Positions 23,396-35,624 are shown, counted from the stretch's first letter. The stretch: 64,000 bases of DNA from Pseudocercospora fijiensis CIRAD86 (GCF_000340215.1 NW_006921540.1:1420377-1484376), one strand, 5' to 3'. The notes: generated from the sequence alone by a model not told the origin. Made by a program: numbers and translations.

Positions 23396-26089
23396 TTATC
23401 TCCGCGGCATGATGCCTGGTGGAAAACCCTCGTATCCTCTCTGATCGCCAGGTCCTCTCATTTGCTGTGCAGCTGCGAAGCCAGGCGGTGGCTGTTGGAA
23501 AAATCCAGGAGGCCCGTTTGTAGGCGATGTCATGCCGCCGAAACCCGGCGGCGGTCCATCTCTCTGTCCCTGACTGAAAGCATTGAGATTGTGGAAGCCG
23601 GGTGGATGGCGTGGCATCTGCTGAAAGCCAGGAGGCGGTCCGCCGCTGCTAATTGGTGAGGTGAGTTGGTGTGGAAAGTCGCCTGCCGCTTGCTGGAACT
23701 GAGCCTGGTGAGACTGACTTCCAGGAATCTGCATCTGTGGGAGGGTTGGGTGACCGCTCATGCGACGAGGCGGCTGTTGCTGGTGTTGTTGTAGATGTTG
23801 ATGTGCCTGTTGTAGCATGGACTCAGAATGCATGCGCTGGAGCTGGGCATGCTGCTGTGCTTGTCTCTGCTGCTGCTGCTGTTGCTGTTGGATGAATAGA
23901 TCTTCGTTGAAAAACCCAGGGGGAGCACGCTTCTGCATGGGACGACGGGTATCTTGCATGGCTCGCTCGTGCATATTCGTCATCTCCGGCACATTTGCTT
24001 GCCGTGGGGGGTCCTGTGGGTAGTTCCTCATGAGTTGCTCCTCGAAAAGACCGGGCGCTTGAGTTGGCACTCTTGGCTTAGGTTGATGAGGCTCACTCGG
24101 GAGATTCTGATGCTGATGCTCAAGGAGGCGCTGCAATTGCAAGGCGTCCGTGCCGGCATTTGGTTGGGCCTGGCCCGATTGGGGCTGTGAGCTAGCGCCA
24201 CCCTTGTTCCTAAGGAGGTTGAGCAATTGTTGACTCTCCATACTCGTGCCGTGCTGCCTTCTCTGATGCTGTGCAAGAACGTTCTGTACCATGATGTCAG
24301 GAGATGGTGCGCCGCGAGAAGGCGGATCGAAGATGTGTGCCGCATCAACACGTCCAGATCCAGGGCGTGGCTGTTGTTCACGCAGAGCATTGAATGGTAT
24401 GCCGCTGTGGTCTGGCGACCTCTGCAGGTCATGCACTTGACTGCGCGAAGCGGGAAGCTCAACTGGCAGTCGTTCTGGCAAACGTGAGCCGAACAGCTGG
24501 TGCTGCAATGGCTCTTCACTCGGACCTCTGTTTGAGCCATCGAACATGCTGTCAGGACCAATCGAGCCACCGCTTTGCTGTGGTGATTGCATACGATCTG
24601 GGCTCTTCTGGGCAAACACGTTTGCAAATCTGCTCTTGGATTTGCCGATTGTGCCATTCGAAGTCATGGACTTCAGCAGTGGTGGCGGCGATGACGGCTC
24701 TGGATCAGCTGCTGGAGACGGCTGTGGAGCTTGGGTGAGCTTGCTCTGGTTGAGCATCTGCAACATCTTATTGAATCCTTCATGGTCCTCGGCGGTGGTC
24801 GTCACAGTTCCATTGGTAGGTTCTGGTTTGGGCTTTTCGATTGGCGCAGGCGAGGGTTCTGGCTCGACTGGTTTGAACATGGATGCGAATCGACTCGTCT
24901 TCCCAGACTTGCCAGGTGGATGTTTAGGCGCAACGGTGCCAGTCGATGGTGCACTCGAGCCGGGCGTCGTTGTCGATGCTCCACTTCCCCATGCGGCGAA
25001 GATGCTGTTGTCAATTTCGAGCTTGAGTGGAACGGCCTGCGATTTCGGCTCAGGTGCAGGCGGCGGTGGCGTTTCTTCCACATGAGGCTCGGGCTCGGCG
25101 TCGGTCTGTTGCAATGCGTCAGTATGGATCAGATGACGAGGCCGAGTGACATACCTTTCCCTTCTTCATGCTCTCCTTCCACTTCTGGAACTCATCTGCA
25201 TTTCTAGCCACGCCGAAATCCAGCTCTTGGTCCTGCTTGACTAGCGGATCATCCTGGCTGAACCACTCGGGCTCTTTCTCGTTGTGCTCTTCACGTTGCC
25301 GCCGCGCTGCCTCCCGGTCGCGCCAGCCACCTGCGGGTCGCTCTCTGTCGCCATTCTGGCGTCTGTCGTCCCTCGTCCAGCGCGGGTCATGTCTTTCACC
25401 GTATCCGTTTCGCCGCTCGTTGTCATGATCCTTGCCGTGTCTGCCAAAGCCGCGCTCTTCGCCGTCATCACCGCGCTCTTTCCTGAGGGACCAACTCCCA
25501 CGGATGTCATTCCCATCCTTCTCATTCATGCTTCGACGGTTGAGCTGGCGATCAGAAAAGAAGCGACTGCGCGCAGACTCCGGCTCATCGCCGGCGCTTG
25601 TGTCTCCCGCAGTCGTTTTGTCATGCGCGTCTGCAAGCTTGGAGAGGTGGCGGCTGGAGGGAAACATGGTTCGCGGAGGGCCAAGTGCGATGTCGTCTTG
25701 GCCAAATGTTAGCTCATGGCCTGCAATGCGGCGCTAATGTACTCACCGCCATTCTGGCCGCGCTGTGTCTCCTTCCTGACGCCCAATGTCGGTCGTCCCG
25801 TGCTGAAGCTACCCATAGGACTGCTGTCACCGCCTGGTCCACCCGCCAAGACCTGGCGCTGTTGTCTGGCGGCATTGCGTGTGGTGGTATCGGCAAGTTG
25901 CTGTCGATTTTGCTGATTGCTCTGAGCAGTCTCACTGTGCGGGATCCTTAGCTTTTCCCTCACGCCGTCCTGCTCCATGTACACATACTCTATCCATTGC
26001 TCGATCGCAGGGAGATTCTCCGGCTTCGCAACGAGCGGACTGTGCTGCAGCGCTTTCAGCTGCTCAATTGTGTACGACCGGACTGCCAT
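23396..26089 (-). CDS. 4E-T-like eIF4E-binding protein (three exons)
   Basis: Exons 26089-25747, 25696-25155 and 25105-23396 give 864 residues. The frame joins cleanly: exon 1 ends one base into a codon and exon 2 continues DIALGPPRTMFPSS. The N-terminus has SYTIEQLKAL (residues 5-14), matching the YxxxxL eIF4E-binding motif, and SPLVAKPENLP. An Arg/Asp/Glu-rich region spans about 165-265, then NADEFQKWKESMKK (280-293). SRFASMF (about 365) and SRFANVF (about 450) follow, then a Q-rich stretch with Q8 near 700, and a C-terminus with repeated PPGF. This layout resembles the 4E-T (EIF4ENIF1) family, which binds cap-binding eIF4E and represses translation in P-bodies. The position after the motif Leu is Lys, not the usual hydrophobic residue. 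Start is the ATG at 26089. Confidence 0.8.
25106..25154 (-). other. Intron 2 of the 4E-T-like gene
   Basis: Forty-nine bases on the minus strand: donor GTATGT (25154-25149), branch point ACTGAC (25123-25118), acceptor CAACAG ending at 25106. It is phase 0, between KKGK and TDAEPEP. Confidence 0.85.
25697..25746 (-). other. Intron 1 of the 4E-T-like gene
   Basis: Fifty bases on the minus strand: donor GTGAGT (25746-25741), branch point GCTAAC (25714-25709), acceptor CCAAG ending at 25697. Removing it keeps the frame; reading through it hits a stop soon after the donor. Length and branch motif fit filamentous ascomycetes. Confidence 0.85.
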
Positions 26090-26680
26090 CACCGCGACGG
26101 CGCCTGCGGCCGGGCGTGTCGCTCAGGCGTAGGCGTGTGCGCTTGTTCGCGAAAATGCCGCTCTTCAGCTCAAGACGTTGTGTGCGCAATAATGTGCAGT
26201 ACGTGCGTATGATACAACCACCGCCGGCTCTGGCGCTCACAAGGGCGAAGAGGGGCGATGCGCACCGCCGCAAAGGGCTCGGGTGGTGGATGGTGCTCGG
26301 TGCTCAATCGTATCACTGACACAGGCTGCGGCGGAGCTGTGTTGAACTGATGATGCGGAGGGTGCGTGGTGTGAGAGCGTATGAATGCGCTCAATCGATT
26401 ATGCTCAACCAAATGACAATAATGTCTGGCAAGCGGTTGACTGTGGCTGCGATGTCGGGTCAATGGGGTGGAGAATGAAAGATGCAAGTTTTGTCAACAG
26501 CAGTAGGTAGAATTGGCGGAGCTGCTCGTGGTGTGAAGTGTATACCCAGGTGCATGTGTACCTATCCGGGGTTTCGTCAGTCACACTTCACCCCTCGCCT
26601 AGCTTGGGGATTTCAACTATTCGTAAAATCGCACTTTTTTGGTGGGCTACACGTAAAACTCGATGCCATAGTAAGTTCCA
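26090..26680 (-). promoter_or_regulatory. Promoter and 5' UTR region of the 4E-T-like gene
   Basis: Normal-composition DNA upstream of the ATG at 26089, ending where RIPped DNA starts at about 26680. That leaves at most about 590 bp for promoter and leader. I see no convincing TATA box, and no divergent gene on the plus strand. Confidence 0.5.
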
Positions 26681-27653
26681 GTTCTATTTAGATATCTATA
26701 TAAACAGCGAGTCTAAATATTATATTAATAGCCTTATCTAAGTATATAGTAGCTATAGACTTTACTATTACTTCTTCGTATAGGCGCTCTTTATATACGC
26801 GTCTAAACGAGTATAACCGGCGCCTACTAGGAGATTATATAGGAATTAGCGCTAGCAAAGTATATAGTTATATCTATAGTTATAATATACTTAGATAATC
26901 TCGTAACTTTAATAATTAGACTCGTAGTCTACGACTTTATATACCTAGATAAGCTAGATATTCCTATATAACTAGAAGATACGACTATATTAAGTTTTAT
27001 ATATAGCCTACCGAAAAAGTATAATTTTATATATAGTTAAAATCCCTATAATCGTAGAGTAAACTTAGTAAAGTTATTATAAGTAAGTAACGCGTATATA
27101 GAAGCTAGTTATAAGACTTAATAGGCTCGATAAAAAGAGAAAACTATCTACTAGAATACTACTTATTTTATATAATACGCTAGGTACTAAGTAGTAGGTT
27201 ATAATCGTATAGGTCGAATACCTAAGGGGCTAAGGCTAGTATCTTCTACCTAGAGTATAGTCCCCTATATTATCACTATCCTCTCTCTTCTTTTAGATAG
27301 AATTAGGAAATCTTCTATAGTTTCCTTTCTTTATCTTAGTCTTTAAAGCTAATATAGACTTAAGCTTTTAGAAGTAACGCGAAGGTAGATACTATTGATT
27401 CTATCGGGGTTTCTATATATTACTAGTAGGCTTACTTTTCTCTAGATACTAGTTCCCTACCGCTTCGCCGTTACTATCTAAGTAGCGCGCTTTTACTCTA
27501 AAACCGCTTTCTCTACCGCGCCGTTCCTACTAGTTCTTAGCCTTTACTTAGGCTCGTATCTACTATTAATCTTTAAGTTTACTTTAGTCTTAGATCCCTA
27601 TAGTATTAGTATTTTATCCTTTTTTAGCTTCTTTTTCTTTTCTATATATATCC

Positions 27654-27821
<168 letters not shown>

Positions 27822-28197
27822 GCGCTAGCTAATCCGACTACCGATAGCCTTAAGCTTAGCTTTACTAGCCTCTGTTTTTTAGAGGAAGTACTTATTCTTA
27901 CCCTCCTTAGGTATATTATCTTCCTTATCTACTACGCAATTCTTAGCTATAATAGTATTAGCTAGTAACTAGCCCTATACCTATAGGCTAGGCATTAAGC
28001 CTATAAAAGAGGCCTCCTTCTATAGTATAGACAGATTTTTAACCTCGTATAGTATATAATTTATATTACACTCCTATAGTGCCTATATTATAGGGCTCTA
28101 GTTACTAGCCTAAGCGATATATTTGTTATCCTATCTTGCTAAACATAGCTGCCTATATTATTATAGGTTATATTACCCTTAGTAACCTATACTATTA

Positions 28198-28209
28198 CTA
28201 CTACTACTA

Positions 28210-28236
<27 letters not shown>
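28198..28236 (+). repeat. CTA/TAG inverted microsatellite
   Basis: Four CTA units meet about nine TAG units at a central CTAG, making a perfect inverted repeat around 28198-28219 that could form a hairpin. Confidence 0.85.
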
Positions 28237-28241
<5 letters not shown>

Positions 28242-28789
28242 TTCCGTCCTTTATTAGAGCCGAAGGTAGGGCTATCTCTTTATATCTAATAGGTATAGAT
28301 ATATTAAAGGTAGTCTTAGGGTACGAATAGCTGTAACCGAAGCGAGAGTACGATAAGAGCCTACGATATAGACGATATAGAAGTATCTTAAAGGGGCTAT
28401 TATAACAAGTAAAGAACCTCTTAATAAGGGCATCTCTTTAACCCCGAAGAGCTATATACCCTTAGGGCTATTATAGCTTAGGGCCTAGTCTACGACTATA
28501 GCTAGTTTCTAAGGACTCGGCTCTAGGTTAAAGACCTATTTAGTACCGCTTACTCGAGATAAGCTATTACCTACCGGCCCGGTTATAAGATAGTAACGCG
28601 GACTAGTAGCCTAAAGGGGAGATAGACTAATTACCTATTAACCTTACTAGGTCCTACTAAGACTATCGATAGATAGCAATTTCTAGATAGTAGGTTAGAT
28701 AACTAGAGAGTCCCTATTAAATAGGTAGATTTCTCCCCGATTCGTAGCCTCGCTTAGATAGTACTTAGCCTTCTACTAGGAAAAGATAG

Positions 28790-28802
28790 CCCCCCCCCCC
28801 CC
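28790..28802 (+). repeat. C13 homopolymer
   Basis: Thirteen consecutive C in otherwise AT-rich RIPped DNA. Confidence 0.9.
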
Positions 28803-29084
28803 GCCTAGCTAAAGCAGATAATAATAGTTAGTAAGAGAGCTAGTCTCTAGGATCTAGGAGTAAATAGAGGTTATAGTTCCTTCCTCCGAGCGGCTTTTTA
28901 TTAAAATTTACTAAAATAAGCTTCTAGTAGTGCCTAGGCGACTACTAGGAGGCTAAATCCTAATACTACCCTAGGGGTATTATTAGGGGAAAATAGCCTA
29001 GAGTACTACTTTCTCCTTCTTATAGCAACGTCGGAACAAACCTACTAAACTAAACTAAAAACAATTTTATATAGCCTTTTATTT

Positions 29085-29712
29085 TAACTATTTTCCCAGT
29101 AAAGACGAGTATTACGAATTAGTAGAATCCTCTAACGCTAATAACCCCTCTAATTCTATTAACGAGGGAAATTAGGCGACGACCGCGTTATTATAACGTA
29201 TAGTTAACCTAGGGTAGGCTATAAGGCCTTTTACGCTAGAAGTACTCTATAATGTTATTATAAACATAATTAAGAAGCAAACTAAGCTTCTCTATTAGAA
29301 TAGGCGCCGCCTACTAGAGCTAGGAAGCGGTAGAAACCCCTAGTTCGAAGGGTAGAACGCTATAGTATATATAGAACGCTTTAAGGACGCCTTAATCGAG
29401 TAGAAGCTTAATAGGGAGTTAGAGTAGTATAAGATCTAGTCCTTTATAAGGACTAATATTACTAAGCTTTACCGAACCCTTAGAACCCTAGTTAGCTACC
29501 TAGAAAAGGACAATAAGTCTAATACCGACTAGGAGACCTTTAAGTAGGCCTTACTAAGAGAGTATCGGGAACGCGATAGCCGTCGTATTATAGGTAGTCG
29601 CGCGTAGCTCGAGGCCCTCTATTTAACGAGACGTACTAAGGATAACGACCTAAAGGAGTATATCCGAGAATTTGTTAAGTTAGCGGATAGTATCGACCTA
29701 AAGGACCTTAAG
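29085..29712 (+). pseudogene. Gypsy-type Gag, left part, cut by the hAT fragment
   Basis: The plus frame opens with YFPSKDEYYELVESS and runs helix-rich through RIVNLGQAIRPFTLEVLYNV (29200-29260), YIERFKDALIE (29368-29400) and LREYRERDSRRIIGSRA (29553-29605). It continues into LTRRTKDNDLKEYIREFV (29626-29680), typical of retrotransposon capsid proteins. It stops at about 29712, exactly where homology to the hAT element starts. It probably belongs to the same element as the pol at 38050-41250, which would make the intervening 7.5 kb an insertion. Confidence 0.65.
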
Positions 29713-30641
29713 AATTCCTAGAGAACGTAGCTACGGACTTAGTACGTATCTATCGCTATATAATGGCGCTACGTATTATAGGGAATCTCTTATTAAAGTT
29801 TCTCGCTCGTAGGCTTACAATCTACCTCGTAGTATAGAGGATTAAAGTGCTAATACTAAAGAATCTCCTTATAGTTAGGATACTAGGGCTCCTTAGGACC
29901 TTTGTATTTCAGGTCTAAATAGAGACGTATTATAAACGTTCTATTACCCTTTCGCTTACTACCTACTAGGTTATAAAATATAAAGAAACTAGTCTAAATA
30001 TAGCTCGTCTCTATAATAGCCGAGTAAATATAGGTCGCTAGGTTTCTACTTCGTACCTTAGATTTAGGTATAGCGCGGAGATAAAATGAGAAATACAGCC
30101 GGTACCTATAGCTAGTAAAGGGATACGAAAATAGGCCTCCTCCTAGGTTAATCTAACAACTAAATACAAATTCTAACTAATCCGCTATAAACCGACGCCG
30201 AATTCTAGCTAGAAGCTGTATATCTTTATATTAAAGAGTAACCCGCTTCGTATAGATAGTAAGGAGGTTTAGGTGCTTAAACTCGGTTATAAGAAATACC
30301 TCCGTAGCTTCTTAAAGATTACTAATCGCCTTAGCCGTAAATCGTATACTAGACTAAAAATTTAATATAATTTCTCGGACGAGTCGCTAGAAGGGAGTCT
30401 TAGGGATTTAAAGCTTAGTCCCTCTTTTGTCTTAGAATAGCCGGATCTAGCGAAGGGCAATAGTACCTAGTTTAAAGCGCCGCTTCTTTATTATTAAGTC
30501 CTACCTTTTACCCTTTTTTTTAATAGAAGAATAACTTTTTTTCGCGATAGTCTTCGTCCGCCTATTCCTTTTAGCCTTCTTCTATCTACCTAAAGCCTTC
30601 TTGTTTTTCGGTACTATTTTCTAGGAAACCCCCTTCCTTTA

Positions 30642-30657
30642 TATATACTACGGATAG
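30642..30657 (+). repeat. 16-bp target site duplication of the LINE (left)
   Basis: TATATACTACGGATAG, identical to 35609-35624. The homologous uninterrupted site in the other hAT copy (56420-56435) has a single version, TATATACTATAGAGAG. Confidence 0.92.
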
Positions 30658-30719
30658 GCGAATCTAATTTCCTAGGCACAGCGGCGATATACGCCTATAT
30701 TACCGGACCTATATAAGAG

Positions 30720-31970
30720 CCGTAATCCTTAGAAGGGAAAAAATAGTAGCGAACAATCAGAAACGAAGGGAAGACAGTTAAGAAGGAAGGGAGGACGAAT
30801 GGAAAGCACTATATACTAGGGCAGAGGAGGTACTAAAGGCGGAAGATAGAAGAACCCCTAAGAGGGTATATAGGATAATAATCTCAGAACTCCTTAGAGG
30901 ACTGAAAGCAATCTATAACTAGGCAAGCTACGTAATTACAAAGGTAGCTAATACAGTCGCAGTAAAGATTACGAAGAAACAATAGGAAACAAGCCTAAAC
31001 TACCGCACCTAGGCAGCAGTAGCTAGTTAGGAGGCGCTAAAACCCCTAAGGACAGTAGTTAGAGTCTATATTACGGACCTACAAGAGCAAAAGGAAATCT
31101 AAGGACTTATAGGGAAAGAGATTATAGAAAGAATTGCAGTTAAAGAGGTAATTAGGGCTAGGAACGAAGGAAAAGGGGTAATCAAGCTATTTATAGTATA
31201 AGAGTAGGACAAAAAGAAGCTAGAAATACAAAAAGAATAGACAACTAAGATAGGGAAAACAGTAAAGGTCTCCTAACAGCAATTTATAATTATAGCCTAC
31301 GGTATAATAAGAAGCTTTAAGGAAGAACAGGATATTAGGAGCCTATAGAGACAAAACTAAGCTATATACCTAGGCCTAAAGATCACAAAAGTAGCATAGA
31401 TTAAAAGGAAAATCGAAGAGACTAAGAAGCAGTCTTCCCTAATTATCTAGGTAGGGAGTGCAGAGCAAACTAATATAGTGCTAGACTAGGGGTTGTTCTA
31501 GGACTATAAGAGATTAGAAACAGAGATACATAGAAGCAACTATAGGATAATACAGTACTTCAAATGTCAATACTATAGACACTTAGCAGCTAAGTATATA
31601 AAGACAACTAACACCTGCTCCTATTATATAGGGGATTACTAGGTTAAAGAATACAAGGCATATAAGGGAGAAGCAAGATATATATACTATACTAAAAGAC
31701 ACCCCTCTTAGGCGAAGGAATGCCTAGTAAGAATATAGGCAGCGAGGAAGGCAAAGGAAGCTAGAATCAATACACTAAAAAGATATATAACAAGCTAGGG
31801 CAGCTAGGTATAGAAGCAACCTAGCTAAGTGCTACAAAAGAGGTCTAGATAAGATAATAGGTTTATATTTAGGGCCTTACTAGTATAAGAGAATTACTAG
31901 CAACTAGGGAGACTAAGATACCTTAATATTATAGGAAAGGAAGTAGGGTAGACAAAGCTTAGTTAAATGT
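30720..31970 (+). pseudogene. LINE ORF1 (Gag-like, nucleic-acid binding), decayed
   Basis: A Lys/Glu-rich, helix-forming region (30770-31500) leads to a cysteine-rich segment at 31560-31740. It reads QYFKCQYYRHLAAKY, then NTCSYYIGDY and ARYIYYTKRHPS and KECL, a series of CCHC knuckles in which several Cys are now Tyr (TGC/TGT to TAC/TAT). ORF1 proteins of Tad/I-like LINEs coat the element RNA. Stops are frequent. Confidence 0.7.
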
Positions 31971-32049
31971 TAGTCTAAAGTAAGGGAAGACTAAAGGAAA
32001 ACTTATAGGGAAATAATATAGATAAAACCTAATAAACATTGCAACATTA

Positions 32050-34560
32050 CTAAACATTATATAGTACAATATTAACAAGAGTAAAGATAAGGTATAGAGG
32101 AGCTTCCTTTAAGCACTAAACCTAAAAGAACATTATATTATTGCAATCTAAGAGCCCTAGCTTAATCTATATATAAAGAGACTAGCAATAGTTAAAGACC
32201 TAAGATACTACCTAATTATCTATAACTAGGGAGCCCTAAGGACATACATCTATATTAGCAAGGAGATAGATATAGAAACCTAGCAGGCTATACTATAGGA
32301 GGATAGGGACCTAACATTAGTTTAAGTAGAGACATCCTAAGGTACACTCTAAGTCTACTATATATACAACCTACTACTAGACTTAAGAAGCAGTACCTAA
32401 CTAAAAACCCTAGAAAGACTACCTAGAGTTATCTAGGGGAACACCTACTAAATCCTACTTAGGGATTTCAACCTCTACTACCCCCTCTAGGGCTTAGACT
32501 TTACCCTAGCTTACTACTTCCTAGTAGGAAGACTAATTAACATATTAGAGAGGGAAGAAATAGAAATTGTTACCCTAAAGGGACTAATTACTTAGGAGGC
32601 AAGAGGAAGTAGTAGCATACTAGACCTATACTTTGTATTATATTAGATTAGGAATAGGATTATAAGATATAGGATCAACTAGGAACTAGAAGAATTATTA
32701 GACCACTTCCCGGTATAGATTGAACTAAATGTCTAAGCTAATTAGGAAAGGGAACTAGAGGAGAAGCTTAACTAGAAGGGTGCCTAATAGGGCAGGATTA
32801 GGGAGGAACTAGAAAGGGACCTAAAACTAGAGGAACTCTTAACAAAGCACCTACTAAGGCTAGAGGATATTAACAAAGCAGTAGAAGAACTAACAGGAAT
32901 CCTAAAACAGGTAGCTAGAAAGCATACCCTAGTAAAGAAACATTCACTATACTAGCAACTATACTAGACTAGTAAATATATAAGGAAGGTTAAAGCAGCA
33001 AGGAAGGCTAGGAGGCAGTAGATACAAACCTATACCTAGGAAGCATAGGACAACTATAATAAAGCCTACTAGGAAAAGAAGATCTAGATTAAGAAAGACA
33101 AGATACAAGAATAGAGATCTATAATAGGAATAATTATAAAGAAACTAGAAGAGATATAGAGGATAGCTAAATAGGCAAGGAGACCTAAATAGGATAAGGA
33201 TATGCTACTACAATTCCCGGACATTATAGACTAATAAGGACAAATATAGACTATAATAGAAGGGAAAGCAAGAGCCCTAGGCTAACACTTCTTCTATAGA
33301 AAAGTATAAGCAGACCTATTAGATATAAGGGAGATAGAACAAGAGACTCTACTACTAGGTACACTAAGAGACACCTAGGTTAAACCCGAAACTATTGAAA
33401 AGATCCTAAAGAAAATTCTAGGCAATAAGGCACTAGGAGAAGACAAGATCTATAACAAACTTCTAAAAGTATATAGGAAGGGGCTAGCCCTAGCACTAGC
33501 TAATATCTTTTTATAAAGCCTAGCACTAGGACACTATCTAAGACCATTTAGGAAGTCCCTAATAGTAGTGCTAAGGAAGCCTTAGAAGGAAGACTATATA
33601 CAGCTTAAGGCCTATAGACTAATAGCCCTACTTAATATAATAGGCAAGGTACTAGAAAAAATTGTCGCTAAAAGGCTAACAACCTTTACCGAGGAAAGGA
33701 ATATCCTTCCTAAAGGCTAGATAGGAGGAAGAAAGAAGAGGTTAATACTAATAGCTATAGAACTAATTACAGAATAGATTAAGTATATCTAGTATTATAG
33801 TTAAAACTAGGTAGCAACCCTCCTCTCCCTTAATATCTTAGGAGCCTTTAATAATATCTCCTATAAAAGGCTCCTATATATACTTAAACAGAAAGCTATA
33901 CTAAACTGGATAGTCTAATTTATCTAGTCCTTCCTATAGGAAAGATTAATACAGCTCATTCTTAGCAAATTCAAATCAGACCTAATACTAACTAAAAAGG
34001 GAATCCCCTAAGGATTAATACTCTCCCTAATCCTCTTCCTTATCTTTATAGTAGACCTACTCCTATTCCTAGAATTAAAAAACACATTAGCATTAGGGTT
34101 TGTAGATGATACGAACATCCTAGCCTAGTCTAAGATAATAGAAACCAACTGCAAGATCCTAGAAGAGAAGCACTAGGAATATAAAAAATAGGCAAGGAGG
34201 TATAGAGCAAAATTCGCCCTAGAAAAGTACTAGCTTATCCACTTTAGCAAGGCTAAATCAACCTATAATATAAAGCAATTAATCACTATCTAAGACTTTA
34301 AAACCCAACTATTAGTAGAGCTTAGGGTACTAGGGATCTAGCTAGATCCAAAACTGAATTAAGGACTATAAGTAAAGAAGGCAAAGCAGAGGGTAGATAC
34401 TAATATGCAATCTATTAATAGGCTTATAGCCTCTATATAGGGGGTTATATTCGAGAAAGCTAAAGTTATATATAAAGCAATTGTTAAACTAGCAATGCTA
34501 TATAGAGTATAGATATAGACAGCCTAGGAGAAAACACTAAAGAGGATTAAACAACTAGTT
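32050..34560 (+). pseudogene. LINE ORF2: endonuclease and reverse transcriptase, decayed
   Basis: The APE-type endonuclease starts near 32050 and includes GDFNLYYPL (32462-32490), where the family has GDFN-HHPxW; both His are Tyr and Trp is a stop. After a linker, RT runs from about 33380. It shows KAYRLIALLNIIGKVLEKI (33608-33665), IGGRKKR, a KGIPQG-like box (33998-34015; its Gln is TAA) and the catalytic GFVDDTNIL at 34098-34125, which is intact. In an active element ORF2 nicks DNA and primes reverse transcription at the nick. Many TAG codons break the frame. Confidence 0.88.
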
Positions 34561-35059
34561 AGTAGGTCCTAAACCTAAAGCCTAAAGAAAATCCTAGGAG
34601 TATACAAAACTATACTAATAAGGGTAGTAGAAATAGAATTAGGGATCCTACTAGTCAAACAATACTTTAAGGGACTAAGACACTAATATATAGTAAAGAC
34701 AATAGAATACCTAGCCTAATAGACTATCTAAAAGGCACTAGACAAGATAAAAGCCTAGTATATTAGGACTAGGAGGCGAGACAGACTATAAATAACTCCC
34801 TAGAAAGTCAAAGACCTAGAGCAATATAGAGTCTTAATAAGAGAAATGCTAGAGAAAGAGTTTTAGGGACTAAATATAAGGCTAAAGGAAGACAAACTAA
34901 AGGGAGAGAAACAAAGCCTAGTAGAATCAATTGCTAGATACCTATAGGAGTAGGAATAGAACAAAACACAAGTTAGACTAGGAACCCTAAAGGCACTAAT
35001 CAAATTTGGTTAATACAACTACTAGCTCTATAAGGACCTAAACAGGGCCGAGGCAAGCC

Positions 35060-35580
35060 TAGCTATCTAAATCAGATCTAAATATATTGGATTTAGATCT
35101 TACCTATTTAGAAGAAACGTCTTAGGAATTGAAAGCAGGGCTTACTAATATAGCTACCAATCTTAGAACCCTAAGTATATGCTGCTAGTCTACCCTTAAT
35201 AGTTAGAAGGCAGAAGTGATTAGAGACTAAAAGCAATAGAAAGGGAATACGACAAGCTAATCTAGAGCAAAGAAGACCTAAAGAGGATAGTAAAGTAGAT
35301 TATTAAATAGGGATTTGTATAACAATTCGCACTAGTAAGGGAAACTAAGGAGTAGATAAGAAGGAGGGAAGAAGAGGGGGAAAGAAGGGTAGGGTAGTAG
35401 GCAAGGTAGTTAGAGGGTAACAACTATAATACTAGTACACCCTAGAGGAAGGAGAACAAGGAAACAAGGAAGATTAACACTTATAAATAGGACAGGAGGG
35501 AGGTTTTTACCAACTAAGTTAGTTTCCTACCTAAAACAATATATAGAAACAGACCTATATAGGCCGAAAGGCACTACAAT
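35060..35580 (+). pseudogene. LINE ORF2 C-terminal Cys/His region and 3' end
   Basis: GFRSYLFRRNVLGIESRA is followed by a degraded Cys/His motif (YQYSYQS, then NPKYMLLVYP, 35135-35195). It matches the CxxC-H-C finger common at the end of ORF2 in I/Tad/jockey LINEs, with Cys and His now Tyr. The rest to 35580 is charged and probably the end of ORF2 plus 3' UTR. Confidence 0.65.
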
Positions 35581-35608
35581 AGGCGAATGAAATATCTATC
35601 TATCTATC

Positions 35609-35624
35609 TATATACTACGGATAG
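35609..35624 (+). repeat. 16-bp target site duplication of the LINE (right)
   Basis: Second copy of TATATACTACGGATAG, directly after the TATC-type tail of the LINE. Confidence 0.92.

Larger units (their letters stand above)
30658..35608 (+). mobile_element. LINE retrotransposon (Tad1/I-like), near full length
   Basis: A 4.95-kb non-LTR element on the plus strand with two degraded ORFs and a short tetranucleotide tail (TATC repeats, 35594-35608) in place of poly(A). It lies between perfect 16-bp target duplications. ORF1 has a decayed zinc-knuckle region. ORF2 has an APE-type endonuclease, a reverse transcriptase and a terminal Cys/His motif. Stops are mainly TAG. Unlike the DNA around it, the LINE still contains many CA dinucleotides and very few CpG. 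It is the youngest of three nested layers (LINE in hAT in gypsy). Confidence 0.9.

Noticed and set aside
24028..24657. 209-codon minus-strand ORF within exon 3 of the 4E-T-like gene
   Set aside because: A shadow frame of the Q/P-rich exon; splicing and family motifs support the other frame.
23462..25951. Many plus-strand ORFs of 60-180 codons opposite the 4E-T-like gene (for example 24546-25085, 25284-25712)
   Set aside because: They lie antisense to well-supported exons, have no family features, and their Cys/Trp/Arg-rich content reflects the complement of Q/P-rich codons.
26482..26741. Plus-strand ORFs at the right edge of the gene island
   Set aside because: They cross the composition border into RIPped DNA and show no protein features.
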